Shown here piece by piece: positions 53,764 through 63,584 of a stretch of DNA of 64,000 nucleotides (within the stretch, counting starts at the first letter, position 1; each line of letters opens with the position of its first letter). The notes under the pieces are model-generated. The model did no database searches. It saw only the letters and a program-made list of their open reading frames with translations, and was not told where the DNA came from. Source of the DNA: M0108 sp963841065 (lineage in GTDB: Bacteria > Pseudomonadota > Gammaproteobacteria > Chromatiales > Chromatiaceae); NCBI GenBank assembly GCA_963841065.1, contig CAWJBI010000033.1, forward strand, positions 62,001 to 126,000, given 5' to 3'. The translations under genes and the position numbers were made by a program.

Positions 53764-55119
53764 TCACGCCCGCCGGTCAAATCCCGACCCGCGGAGTTTC
53801 CGTTGAGCGTAAAGGCTCATCAGCGGCGTTACCGAAATGCCGTGCAATACGATGGAGACGGCCACGACCGTCAGCGTGATGGCAATGATCTCTGCCGCCA
53901 GGCCGCGCGGCAGACCGTGGTTGATCGCGTACATCAGGTAGTAGATGGAACCGACGCCACGGATGCCGAACCAGGAAATCAACAGGCGCTGATCGCGCGA
54001 CACCGGCGCCCCCAGCAAGCCCAGCCACACCGACACAGGGCGCACTACCAGGAACAGCAACGGCACAAACCAGACCGCGCCAAATGGAATATCGATGTAC
54101 GCAAGCATCGCGCCGACCACCAGCACCACCGCGATCTCGGCAATCCGCTCCAGTTGTTCGTTGAAGCCACGCACCTCCTGCATCATGAAAGCGCTGGCAT
54201 ATTCCGAGTCGGTGGCGAGCGCTTCCTTTGCCTGCGTGCTCTGCAAACCGGTTTCCAGAACGGCCGAACCGGCGCTTTCCAGCGGCTGTTCCTTCACCCG
54301 TTGCAGCGCCAGGCCAGCGGCCAAAACGGCCAGGAAACCATAGGTCAGGCAGAGCACGGCCACGCCGTAGGAGAGCGCGATGAGGCCCAGCGCGAGAAAT
54401 TCGTCGAGGCCGACCGACTCCTGATGGCGGCTGCGCAGATACACCACCAAACGCCCAATCAGCGTGCCCAGCGTGCCGCCGATCAGCAAACCGCCGGCGA
54501 TGGCCCAAACCACGTCGAGCGCAACCCAGCGCCAGCCGAATGCGCCCAGATCGTGCAGACCGAGCAGCCCCAGGCCGAGCATGACGAACGGAAACGCGGC
54601 GCCGTCGTTGAAGCCGCCCTCCCCGGTCAGGCTAAAGCGCAAGCGATCACGGTCGCTCGCCTCGACCACTTGGACATCGGAGGCCAGCACCGGGTCGGTC
54701 GGCGCCAGAATTGCGCCAAGCAGGATGGCGGCGCCCGGCGAAAAACCCAGGCCCAGCATCGCAATGGCGGCGATCAGCGCCACCGTGAACGTCATCGAAA
54801 CCAGCGCCAGACGCAGCGGTAACAGCCAGCGCCGATCGGTCAGGGGCAGACCGAGGCGGAGGCCGACGGCGAACAGCGAAATCAGCACCGCCGCTTCCGC
54901 CACGCCTTCGAGAAAAGCCGTGTTGCTCAGCGGGTCGGGTGACATCTGCCCCAATCCGGCCGGCCCCAGCGCGTAGCCGACGGCCAGGTAAAGCATGGCT
55001 GTACTCAAAGGCAGCCGCCGCAGCGCCGTGCCCGATAACGCCATGGTGATCAACAGCGCGCCGATGATCAGCGCCCAGATAGCAAAGGACATGAGTTCCG
55101 CCTGATTCAAAATGCACAA
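53764..55119 (-). CDS. CPA1-family sodium/proton antiporter
   Basis: 451 residues (an ATG at 55092 would give 442). Twelve or so helices; MLYLAVGYALGPAGLG, GAILAPTDPVLASDVQV with the typical APTDPV site, LTGEGGFNDGAAFPFVMLG (the ND pair replaces DD), WFGIRGVGSIYYLMYAI. Ends YAQRKLRGSGFDRRA. Codon and motif style (more GCG, GAAxxG, AAACCG) differs from its neighbours, and it is bounded by an ISL3 fragment and a dead transposase, so transfer is likely. Role: Na+/H+ exchange and pH homeostasis. Confidence 0.88.
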   Translation of the reverse strand: MCILNQAELMSFAIWALIIGALLITMALSGTALRRLPLSTAMLYLAVGYALGPAGLGQMSPDPLSNTAFLEGVAEAAVLISLFAVGLRLGLPLTDRRWLLPLRLALVSMTFTVALIAAIAMLGLGFSPGAAILLGAILAPTDPVLASDVQVVEASDRDRLRFSLTGEGGFNDGAAFPFVMLGLGLLGLHDLGAFGWRWVALDVVWAIAGGLLIGGTLGTLIGRLVVYLRSRHQESVGLDEFLALGLIALSYGVAVLCLTYGFLAVLAAGLALQRVKEQPLESAGSAVLETGLQSTQAKEALATDSEYASAFMMQEVRGFNEQLERIAEIAVVLVVGAMLAYIDIPFGAVWFVPLLFLVVRPVSVWLGLLGAPVSRDQRLLISWFGIRGVGSIYYLMYAINHGLPRGLAAEIIAITLTVVAVSIVLHGISVTPLMSLYAQRKLRGSGFDRRA

Positions 55120-55479
55120 CGTCAGCGCGGCATGTCATCAAACATTGCCGCTGACCCTCGTCAAAAGGTACACAGGTTCCGCCTTGGGTTATGTGCGTCA
55201 GCAGACTGACCGGATGCACCGATTGCCCTGACGCTATTGCAGCGGAGCCAACGGGCTGCGAAATGCGAGGAAGTAAAGTGGACCCATGTCCATGACAGTT
55301 TTCCCCCGAGTTTAAGCTTGTCCGCCTTCTTCAATTGCAGCGGGTTGGCGCTGCCCCAGGTTCGGCGAGCCCCCCCCCGAATGATCACTCGCCAATGTCG
55401 GCTGCTGCGCGTGGTGTTCATCGGCGCTGTCAGGTGCGGGCGTACGCAGTAGATCGGCTAATTACGCCTATGCGCTGCT
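55120..55479. other. Region with no recognisable gene
   Basis: About 360 bases between the antiporter and the DUF4338 remnant. It contains a C9 run at 55369-55377. Short open frames on both strands show no family features. It may include the left end of the decayed element. Confidence 0.4.
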
Positions 55480-55800
55480 CACGAATTGTCGCGGGTGGAG
55501 GCCAAAGGCATCCTGCCCTGCCGACATCAGGTGCTGAACCAGGGCTCGCAATCCTGGCCTGGCGGCGGCGCAGATGTAGGTCTGCCACCCGCTATGGGGC
55601 CACGTTACGTGCTGTTGGAAACGTTCGTCGACGAAAGCCGTATGCCGGTAAGGTCTACCAGAGACGCGAACTGCAGGTCAGGGGACCATGCCGGCTATGG
55701 TCCGGCAGGATCGAGTGTCGGCGCAAGGGCTTCTATTCCAGCCGTTGGCAGCGGACTGGCAGGCAGCAGTTGTACACCCGGCTGCCACGGCGGCTGGGGT
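55480..55800 (+). pseudogene. Decayed DUF4338 (DruA-like) domain
   Basis: Pieces in different frames align to one family pattern: LSRVEAKGILPCRHQVLN, LAILAWRRRRCRSATRYGA, YVLLETFVDESR, YAGKVYQR, then RQDRVSAQGLLFQPLAADWQ. The block LLETFVDxxRxxGxxYRAANW ... GRxDR is the signature of DUF4338, the domain of DruA in Druantia defence and of some transposase fusions. At least four frameshifts occur, so it is dead. The Tn5-like section follows in the same orientation. Confidence 0.65.
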
Positions 55801-56760
55801 AGTCCCCGACGTCCGACGCTGGGCGAAGCAGGAATTTTGCCAGGTCGACTTTCACATCAGATACGCACCCGCTGATACGCTTGGCGCAGGCCGTGGGCGA
55901 AAGCCGACGGCACGCCGCCCGCAGGCGTGAAGGCGATGCGGGGCAGTCGAAGGCGCCTATGTTTATTGCATAACCCCCAAGTGATCTCCCGACCTTGCTC
56001 CAGCCTCAATACGCGCGAAGGTCAGGCGTATCGCCGCTGAACAGGAGTGCTGGTGATGCTGTACACACCAGCTTGACTATGCTGCCCATCCGGCACCACG
56101 TGCCTGGGGTGGATCAACGCACGTGCCGACGGAGCGCTGCGCTCAATGTCCACGATACGCTGGCTTCACCCCACAAGGGTGCCATTGGAGGTAGTGGATA
56201 TCAGGTGTTCGCGCGCAACCCGCGATCCTGGGTAAGCCAGGGCGCAGACGTTCAATCGAAGTGAATGAAGCGGGCGCTGGCTGACATAGTTATAGCACAC
56301 AGCGCGCTGGACCGCTGTGCTCGATACCGAATTCTTAGTATCGCCGACCGAGAGGCTGATCTTTACGAATTGTTCCAAGGGCCGCGCAGACGCCACAGCG
56401 GGCCGGACTGCTGATCACGCCAACGCACGCGACAGCGCTGTATCGCTGAAGGGTGAGGAATGACCCGCAGTGGGACCACTGGCAGAACCGGTGACCGGGT
56501 TCCTGCACTGGCCATACGCATGCAGCGGCGGCGTGGGGCGGGTCGCCGCGATTGGCCCTGCGCTATTCCACATCGACCTGCAACCGCCGAAAGGACTCGG
56601 TGCGACCAGGCCCTACCGCTGTAAGCCGATCTACGTCGTCGATCCGCTGCCCGCCGCCGGACCAAAAAGCCTTGGAGTGGCTCTGCTCAACTGTGTCTTA
56701 CTGCCACGGGATGAGCCTGGAACCTGGCAGTGATATGCCGCGCGGGCAAATGAGTCTTTA
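55801..56760 (+). pseudogene. Decayed Tn5-like (IS4-group) transposase
   Basis: Scattered frames give the order of a Tn5-type transposase: VRRWAKQEFCQVDF (DNA-binding start), LIRLAQAVGESRRH and EGDAGQSKA, GWINARADGALRSM, VHDTLA, VPLEVVDIR, VFARNP, ILSIADREADLYELFQG (the DREADIYELF catalytic block, about 56332-56382), LQPPKGLG, VDPLP. At least six frame changes and several stops. Directly follows the DUF4338 remnant, so both probably came from one fused protein. Confidence 0.75.
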
Positions 56761-57249
56761 CCGACTAAAAGCGGCCGCCGCCGGACAGGAGGGGGCCTGA
56801 CCGGGAATTATGATAAGAAATTTGTTGTTGTTGCGCCGCAAGCGTCCTCAGCCCACGCCGGCGTTGGTGCAGCGCAGTGTGGGCAAAGCTGGTCTGCCGT
56901 AGTGGAAGGACCTGATCCGTTCGGTCGCTGGTGACTCGTCACGGTGCGTGCGCGGACGCCGCCGGCCGGAGACTAGACTAACCGACAGCAGTCGGCCAAA
57001 AGTGGAGCCCGGGGAGGAACCAACCTGTGCCGGCAATGGGAAGGTAGCCTCCTCTCACCGACCGGAATCCAATCCAGTCTGGTCCCTTGGGTTCCCTGGC
57101 TGGAACGTATCTCCTACGCCACGCTCGCACTGGCGTAACTCTTGGCATACGTCGAGATCAGCTTGGTGACCGCTTTGAAGCGCCGCAGCGGTTGCACAAT
57201 AGGCAAATGGGCGAACGGGGCCAGACCATTCGATCGAACCCCGCCATTC
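56761..57249. other. Decayed sequence, no gene recognised
   Basis: About 490 bases between the Tn5-like remnant and yjgA. No frame has family features and base composition resembles the dead element before it. It may hold the element's C-terminus and right end, but I could not identify an inverted repeat. Confidence 0.4.
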
Positions 57250-57768
57250 TCAGGCCAAGGCCTCCCGCAGAAAACGGAACAGACGGCGATCGCCCTCGTG
57301 CTTGCCTTGCTCGCGGTCCTTGCGGGCGGCGCGGATCAGGGTCCGCAGTTGATGGCGATCCACCTGGGGGTATTCGTCCAGCAAGGCCCCCAGGGCCACG
57401 TCCCCTGCCGCGATGAGGCGCTCGCGCCAACCCTCCAGGAGGTGGAGACGGTTGGCCTCTTCCTGTCTCTGGTGCTCCTGACCCTGCAGCAGGTCCGTGA
57501 CGGTGGCCATGTCGTCCCGGGCCAGCAGGTTGGCGATGCGCTTGTAGTGGCGTCCCAGGACGCGGATGTCCTTGATGCGCGCCGTCTCCTCGATGGCGGC
57601 CCAGGTGGCGGCGCTCAACTCCAGACGTTCCAGCTCATGCCGGGGCAGGGACAGGAGGCGTTTCGCCAGATCCTGGAGGACATGGTGCTCGCGCTTGACC
57701 TGGCTCTTGCTCGGGCCATCGTAGCGGGACTCTTCGGGGGGGTCTTGCCGCTCATGGGCATGCTTCAT
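57250..57768 (-). CDS. yjgA: YjgA (DUF615) ribosome-associated protein
   Basis: 172 residues. SKSQVKREHHVLQDLAKRLL, RHELERLELSAATWAAIEET, ARIKDIRVLGRHYKRIANLL and EYPQVDRHQLRTLIRAARKD are DUF615 signatures. In E. coli the protein associates with 50S assembly intermediates. The start at 57768 (MKHAHERQD) overlaps the recJ stop by ATGA, so the two are coupled. Confidence 0.9.
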   Translation of the reverse strand: MKHAHERQDPPEESRYDGPSKSQVKREHHVLQDLAKRLLSLPRHELERLELSAATWAAIEETARIKDIRVLGRHYKRIANLLARDDMATVTDLLQGQEHQRQEEANRLHLLEGWRERLIAAGDVALGALLDEYPQVDRHQLRTLIRAARKDREQGKHEGDRRLFRFLREALA

Positions 57769-59576
57769 GCGATCCATTCCAGGTGCTCCAGGATCAATTG
57801 GGGCTTGAATTCGCCCCGGAATTCGTTGACATCCAGGCGGTAGGCCAAGTGGACCCGATCGCCCGGCCCATCCATCAGGTCCCCAAGCCGGAAACCGATG
57901 CCGTCGATGGCCAGGCCAACCCCACCCTCGGCGCGCAGGCGCAGGCGCAGGTGTTCCCCATCCCCAACCTGCTTGCGGCTCAGGACCCGGAAGACCCCAT
58001 CGAAGAGGGGCTCGGGGAAACCCTTCCCCCAAGGGCCCGCGTGGCGCAAGGTCTGGGCGGTCGCCAGGTCGAGGGCCTGGGGTGGCAGTTCGCCGTCGGA
58101 GAGGATCTCGCGCACTGGCGGGACGTCGCCGATTTCACCGCGCACGGCCTGGCAAAAGGCCTCGCGGAAGGGCGGGAAGGCGGCCTCCTCCAGGGTCAGG
58201 CCGGCGGCCATGGCGTGACCGCCAAAGCGCGTGATCAGGCCCGGATGGCGCCGGTCAACGGCAGCGATCAGGTCGCGCATATGCAGGCCCTCGACGGAAC
58301 GGGCGGAGCCACGCAGCCGGCCATCCTCACCGGGGGCGAAGGCGATGGCGGGTCTTTGCCAGCGCTCGCGGATGCGGGAGGCGAGGATGCCGACGACGCC
58401 CTGGTGCCAGCCCGGATCAAAGAGACAAAGCGCCGGCGGCAGCCCGCCGGATTCCAGATTCAAGGCCGCCAGGGCGGCCTCGGCCTCGGCCTTCATGCCA
58501 TTCTCGATCTCCCGGCGGCGCTTGTTGAGGTCGTCCAGTTCACGCGCCATGGCGGCGGCCTGGACCGGGTCGTCCGTCAGCAGGCATTCGACGCCCAGGG
58601 CCATGTCCTCCAGCCGGCCCGCCGCATTGAGGCGGGGCGCCGCCAGGAACCCCAGGTCGCGGGCCACGGCCCGGTTCGGGTCACAGCCAGCCACCGCCAA
58701 CAGGGCCCGCACCCCTGGGTTGCCATTGCCGGCGCGAATGCGGCGCAGGCCCCGCTCCACCAGGATGCGGTTGTTCTGATCGAGGGTGACGACATCCGCC
58801 ACCGTCCCCAGGGCCACCAGATCCAGGAGGTCCGCCAGCTTGGGGGCCGCGCGATTGGGTCCGAACCAGCCCAAATCGCGCAGCCGGGCCCGCAGGGCGG
58901 CGAGCAGGTAGAAGACCACGCCGACCCCGGCCAGATGTTTGCTGGGAAAGGGGTCACCCGGCTGGTTGGGATTGACGATGGCCGCCGCCTCCGGCAGGAC
59001 CTCCCCCGCCAGGTGGTGGTCGGTCACGATGACCTGAATGCCCACTTCATTGGCCCGGGCCACGCCCGCGATGGCGGCGATGCCGTTGTCGACGGTCAGG
59101 ATGAGGTCGGGCCGCCATTCCAGGGCCGCGTCCACCACCGCTGGGCTCAGGCCATAGCCATAGGCAAAACGGCTCGGTATCAGGTAGGAGACCCGCTCAG
59201 CACCCATGGCGCGCAGGCCCCGCACCGCCAGGGCGCTACCGGTGGCGCCGTCGGCATCATAGTCCCCCACCACCAGGATGGAGCCCCCGCCCGTCACCCA
59301 TTCCGCCAGCCGTTCCGCCGCCCGGCCGATGTCGAGCAGGGTCACGGACGGGTGAAGGGCGCCCAGGGGGAGCTGGCAGCCGGACTCATCCCGCACCCCG
59401 CGCGCCAGGTAGATGCGGCGCAGCAAGGGGGACAGGTTGGTGGGCATGAGCACCGAGGCTACCGGCAGGGGGCGGCGGCGGATGACCACCCGCACGGCCT
59501 CCGGGCCAGCCGCCACCGGGGCGAGAGCGCCAGACGCCGGGACGGAAGGGGATTGAGGTTGGGATCGTATTGCCAT
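57765..59576 (-). CDS. recJ: Single-stranded-DNA exonuclease RecJ
   Basis: 603 residues from MAIRSQPQSP (59576). DHH phosphoesterase motifs: VVGDYDADGATGSALAVRG, LTVDNGIAA, VIVTDHHLAG, and DHHA1 domain RFGGHAMAAGLTL, with an OB-type domain before the end (RVHLAYRLDVNEFRG). 5'-3' exonuclease on ssDNA in RecF-path recombination, mismatch repair and base excision repair. Followed by yjgA. Confidence 0.95.
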   Translation of the reverse strand: MAIRSQPQSPSVPASGALAPVAAGPEAVRVVIRRRPLPVASVLMPTNLSPLLRRIYLARGVRDESGCQLPLGALHPSVTLLDIGRAAERLAEWVTGGGSILVVGDYDADGATGSALAVRGLRAMGAERVSYLIPSRFAYGYGLSPAVVDAALEWRPDLILTVDNGIAAIAGVARANEVGIQVIVTDHHLAGEVLPEAAAIVNPNQPGDPFPSKHLAGVGVVFYLLAALRARLRDLGWFGPNRAAPKLADLLDLVALGTVADVVTLDQNNRILVERGLRRIRAGNGNPGVRALLAVAGCDPNRAVARDLGFLAAPRLNAAGRLEDMALGVECLLTDDPVQAAAMARELDDLNKRRREIENGMKAEAEAALAALNLESGGLPPALCLFDPGWHQGVVGILASRIRERWQRPAIAFAPGEDGRLRGSARSVEGLHMRDLIAAVDRRHPGLITRFGGHAMAAGLTLEEAAFPPFREAFCQAVRGEIGDVPPVREILSDGELPPQALDLATAQTLRHAGPWGKGFPEPLFDGVFRVLSRKQVGDGEHLRLRLRAEGGVGLAIDGIGFRLGDLMDGPGDRVHLAYRLDVNEFRGEFKPQLILEHLEWIA

Positions 59577-59739
59577 GCGCGGGGAGCTTACCACGGACGG
59601 GGCGGAGAGGGCGGAGGCGTCCTCGGGATCACCTCATTCAAACAGCCAGCGCGCGCTGAATCGCATCCGGCACTCCCGATGCGGCCCCGGATGCAGGGTA
59701 AACTAGTGGCAACCCGCGCCCCCCTGAACGGAGCCCGCC

Positions 59740-60874
59740 ATGCACCCTGAATTTGACCTCTCGCCCGACCTCTGCTACCTGAACCACGCCGCCGTTGCCC
59801 CCTGGCCGCGACGGGCGGTGGCGGCGGTGACCCGCTTCGCCGAGGCCAATGGCCGCCGCGGCTCGTCGGACTATGCGGCCTGGCTCGCCACCGAACAGCG
59901 GCTGCGCGAACGCCTGGCGGACCTCATCCAGGCCCCCTCCACCGACGACATCGCCCTGGTCAAGAATACCTCGGAGGGCCTGTCCATCCTGGCCCAGGGG
60001 TTGGACTGGCAAGCGGGAGACAATGTGGTGGGCATAGCCCAGGAATTCCCCTCCAACCGCCTGCCCTGGGAGGCCCTGCAAGATCAGGGGGTTGCCTACC
60101 GCGCCCTGGACCTTGACACCACCGATGACCCCGAAGCCGCCCTCGCGGGACTGTGCGACGCCCGCACCCGGCTGGTCGCCGTGAGTTCGGTCCAATACGC
60201 CCGCGGCCTGCGCCTGGACCTGGAGCGTCTCAGCGCCGTCCTGCCGCCGCCGGGGCATTCTGCTGTGCGTGGACGCCATCCAGAGCCTGGGCGCCCTGCC
60301 CTTCGATTTAAATCGGACCCCCGTGGATGTCGTCGTGGCGGATGGTCATAAGTGGATGTTGGGGCCGGAGGGGATCGCCCTCCTCTATGTCGCGCCAGCC
60401 CTGAGGCCCAGGCTCAGGCTGCGCCAGTTCGGCTGGCACATGATCGCCCACCCCGGCGACTACGATCGCCACGACTGGACCCCCTCCCCCACCGCTACCC
60501 GCTTCGAGTGCGGCAGCCCCAACCTGTTGGGCATCCACGCCCTGGAGGCCAGCCTCTCCCTCCTGCAAGAGGTAGGAATGGCGTCCGTGGCATCCGCCAT
60601 CGAGCAGCGCATCAGCCGGCTCATGAGCCTCCTGGATCAGGCTGGCTTCGAGGTCCTGACCCCCCGCGCCCCCGAGCGACACGCGGGTATCCTCACCTTC
60701 CGCGTCCCGGGGGCCGATCACCCCAGCCTGTGGCGCGGACTCCAGACCCGGGGCGTCATCTGCGCCCTGCGGGGCGGGGGCATCCGCTTTTCACCGCATT
60801 TTTACACGGATGAGGCCCTGCTCAACCGGGCCGTGACGCTGGTCAAGGAAGTATTGGCAGGAGAGCCAGGGTGA
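59740..60874 (+). CDS. PLP-dependent class V aminotransferase, frameshifted
   Basis: CYLNHAAVAPWPRRAVAAVT, LVKNTSEGLSILAQGLDW, AQEFPSNRLPW, VSSVQYARGLRLDLERLSAV, then in the next frame VDAIQSLGALPFDL, VVADGHKWMLGPEGIALLYV (Schiff-base Lys), FECGSPNLLGIHALEASLSL, and GVICALRGGGIRFSPHFYTD. An extra G in GGGG at 60252-60255 breaks the frame; without it the protein is 377 residues. Resembles CsdA/SufS-like or isopenicillin-epimerase-type enzymes. It precedes an arsenosugar-like cluster; a link is only positional. Confidence 0.82.
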
Positions 60875-61101
60875 TGCGCATCCCCAGGTCCCACTCGTGG
60901 GGTGGCGGCCCACCCCGGAGATTGGTCAAGCGGCCCGCGGCGCCCTCGTGACCGCCCTTAATCAGTAGGGGTTCAGAAAGATCCGGAGCCTCTTCAGCGT
61001 ACCGACGGGTCCATGCGGGTCCGAAGGTCACCGGGCCTGAGCCACTTTTTTTGCATCTTGACTCAGAAAATCAACATTAGAACCGAGAGGCTCGTCGCCC
61101 C

Positions 61102-62109
61102 ATGCTTGACACCCTGCCCCTGCTACGCGCCACCGACTTTCCGCGCCTGCGCCGACGTAGCCTGGCGACCCTCCAGGTGAATTTGGGCTACCGCTGCAAC
61201 CAGAGCTGCCAGCACTGCCATGTCAACGCCGGTCCCAGACGCACTGAGGCCATGGACGACGCCACCATCGGCTTGATCCCCCAGGTGCTCGCCGCCCGGG
61301 ATCTGCCCACGCTCGACCTCACCGGCGGCGCCCCCGAACTGCACCCACGCTTTCGCTGGCTTGTGACGGCAGCGCGCGCCCTCGGCGCGAAGGTCATCGA
61401 CCGCTGCAACCTGACCATCCTCTCCGAGCCGGGGTTCGAGGACCTGGCGAACTTCCTCGCCGCCCAGAAGGTAGAGGTCCTGGCCTCGCTGCCCTGCTAT
61501 CTGGAGGACAACGTGGACACCCAGCGCGGCTCGGGGGTCTATCAGCGCAGCATCGCGGGACTCAAGCGGCTGAATGACCTGGGTTACGGTCAGCCCGGCA
61601 GTGGCCTCGAGCTGCATCTGATCTACAACCCGGGCGGGGCTAGCCTGCCGCCGGAACAAACAGGCTTGGAGGCGGACTACAAGCGGGAGCTGCAAGCCCG
61701 CCACGGCATCACCTTCAACCGGCTCTATGCCCTGACCAACATGCCCATCAAGCGCTTTGGCAGCACCCTCATCTCCCAGGGCCAGTTTGGCGACTACATG
61801 GCCCTGCTCAAGGACAGCTTCCACCCCGCAAACCTGGAACAGGTCATGTGTCGGGATTTGATCAGCGTGGACTGGCGGGGCCGATTGTTCGACTGCGACT
61901 TCAATCAGCAACTGGGGTTAGGGCTGGGGCTGGCCCCGGTCGACCCAGGTGACGAGGGACGCCAGTATCCCTACCTGCGCGACCTGCTGGATACCGATTT
62001 TGCCAGGGGCCCCATCGTCATCGCCGATCACTGCTATGGCTGTACCGCGGGTCAGGGCAGTAGTTGCGGCGGGGCCCTGGCCGCTCCCGGGCCGACCCCT
62101 GCCCCATGA
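61102..62109 (+). CDS. arsS: ArsS-like radical SAM protein (arsenosugar biosynthesis)
   Basis: 335 residues. Radical SAM site CNQSCQHCHVNAGPRR, then LDLTGGAPELHPRFRWLV, RCNLTILSEPGFEDL, LPCYLEDNVDTQRGSGVYQR, SGLELHLIYNPGGASLPP, ISVDWRGRLFDCDFNQQLGL, and a C-terminal CYGCTAGQGSSCGGALA Cys cluster. This is the DUF3641-containing ArsS family, some members of which are selenoproteins; here all positions are Cys. Overlaps the next gene by ATGA. Confidence 0.9.
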   Translation: MLDTLPLLRATDFPRLRRRSLATLQVNLGYRCNQSCQHCHVNAGPRRTEAMDDATIGLIPQVLAARDLPTLDLTGGAPELHPRFRWLVTAARALGAKVIDRCNLTILSEPGFEDLANFLAAQKVEVLASLPCYLEDNVDTQRGSGVYQRSIAGLKRLNDLGYGQPGSGLELHLIYNPGGASLPPEQTGLEADYKRELQARHGITFNRLYALTNMPIKRFGSTLISQGQFGDYMALLKDSFHPANLEQVMCRDLISVDWRGRLFDCDFNQQLGLGLGLAPVDPGDEGRQYPYLRDLLDTDFARGPIVIADHCYGCTAGQGSSCGGALAAPGPTPAP

Positions 62110-62816
62110 GGCTGTCGCTCATCCTGCCGGCCCTGGATGAGGCAGCGAGCATCCCGGCTACCCTGGCGTGCCTCCAACCGCTGCGCGCCTTGGGCCACGA
62201 GGTCATCCTGGTAGATGGCGGCAGCACCGATGGCACCCCCACCTTGGCCGCCCCCAGGGTGGACCGGGTCATCACCTCCCCCCGGGGCCGGGCCCGCCAG
62301 ATGAACGCCGGGGCGGCCCAGGCCCAGGGCGAGGCCCTGGTGTTTGTACATGCCGACACCCACCTACCGGAGGGGGCTGGCTCCCTCATTAGCGACGCCC
62401 TGCAACACCGGCTATGGGGGCGCTTCGATGTCCGCATCGCCGGCCGGCCCTGGGTGCTGAAGGTCGTCGCCGCTCTCATGAATGGGCGCTCCCGGCTCAC
62501 CGGCATCACCACCGGCGATCAGGCCATCTTCGTGCGGCGCGACACCTTCGCCGCCTTGGGGGGCTTCCCCGATCTGCCGCTCATGGAAGACATCGCCCTC
62601 TCCAGGCGCCTCAAGCGCCTTGGCCCGCCCGCCTGTCTGCGGCAGCGGGTCACCACCTCCGGCCGACGCTGGGAGTCCCAAGGGCCCTGGCGCACCATCC
62701 TGCTCATGTGGTGGTTGCGCTTCGATTATTGGCGCGGGGTGCCGGCGGAGTCACTGGCCGGGCGCTATCGCCCCCCGGCCCAGCCGCCAGCCCCTCCTTT
62801 ACGCGATGGGTTCTAG
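62106..62816 (+). CDS. Family 2 glycosyltransferase of the arsenosugar-linked type (TIGR04283)
   Basis: 236 residues. LSLILPALDEAASIPATLAC, VILVDGGSTDGT, SPRGRARQMNAGAAQAQGEA, LVFVHADTHLPEGAGSLI, FDVRIAGRPWVLKVVAALMN, TGDQAIFVRRDTFAALGGFP, LMEDIALSRRLKRLG. These match the TIGR04283 glycosyltransferases that occur with ArsS. Coupled to arsS by ATGA overlap. Confidence 0.9.
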   Translation: MRLSLILPALDEAASIPATLACLQPLRALGHEVILVDGGSTDGTPTLAAPRVDRVITSPRGRARQMNAGAAQAQGEALVFVHADTHLPEGAGSLISDALQHRLWGRFDVRIAGRPWVLKVVAALMNGRSRLTGITTGDQAIFVRRDTFAALGGFPDLPLMEDIALSRRLKRLGPPACLRQRVTTSGRRWESQGPWRTILLMWWLRFDYWRGVPAESLAGRYRPPAQPPAPPLRDGF

Positions 62817-62818
62817 CG

Positions 62819-63584
62819 GTGAGCCCGGTCCGCATCCTGATCTTTTCCAAGGCCCCGATCCCGGGTCGCGTCAAGACCCGGTTCATCCCCACCCTGGGGG
62901 CGACTGGCGCGGCGCGGCTCGCCAGCCATCTGTTGCGGCACACCCTGACGCAAGCGCTGGCGGCGGCCCTGGGGCCGATGGAGTTTGTGCGCCTCTCCCC
63001 CCTCACACACCCCGATTGGGCTAGCAAGCGCCTGTCCCTGGGTATCAGTGACGATTCAGAAACCCGTGACTCAGACACCGTGACCACCAGAACCACATGG
63101 ACCAGCCGGCCCCCGCCGCAAATGCTCTGGTGATTGCCGAGCCGTTACCCAGGGCGGGCGGCTTGGCAGCCAGCCGCCTGGAGACAAGTGATCAGGGGGC
63201 TGGCGACCTGGGGGCGCGGCTGGCCCGAGCCGCGCGGCGACACCTGAGTCTGGGCAGGCGGGTGCTCATGATTGGCGCCGATTGCCCTGGCTTGTCCGCC
63301 CAAGGTCTGTGGGAGGCCGCCGAGGCCCTGGATAATCATGAGGCCGCATTGATCCGGGCCCGGGACGGGGCTATGTGCTGTTGGGCTTGCGGACCTTTGA
63401 TCCCCGCCTGTTTACGTACCTGCCCTGGAGCACGGCAGTGGTCACCAGCCTGACCCTGGCCCGCATCCAGGCCGTGGGCTGTCGGGTCTGGACAGGAGAC
63501 GAGTTGATAGATATCGATGAACCGGCTGATCTGGGGTACTTGCCGGACGACCTTGGTGGGCTTGAGCGCTTTCCGAGACCCTAG
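62819..63584 (+). pseudogene. TIGR04282-type (DUF2064) glycosyltransferase-like protein, two frame breaks
   Basis: GTG start at 62819, 2 bases after the preceding stop. RILIFSKAPIPGRVKTRFIP, GATGAARLASHLLRHTLTQA; after a frame change between about 63060 and 63150, GAGDLGARLARAARRHLSLG, VLMIGADCPGL; after a second change near 63370 (a G run), VLLGLRTFDPRLFTYLPWST and LIDIDEPADLGYLP. With two bases added it would be 255 residues, about 50 longer than usual because of a Ser/Thr/Asp-rich insert (SDDSETRDSDTVTTRT). Sequencing slips or decay both possible. Confidence 0.75.

Noticed and set aside
57783..59750. Plus-strand open frame of 655 codons
   Set aside because: Antisense to recJ, with no family features.
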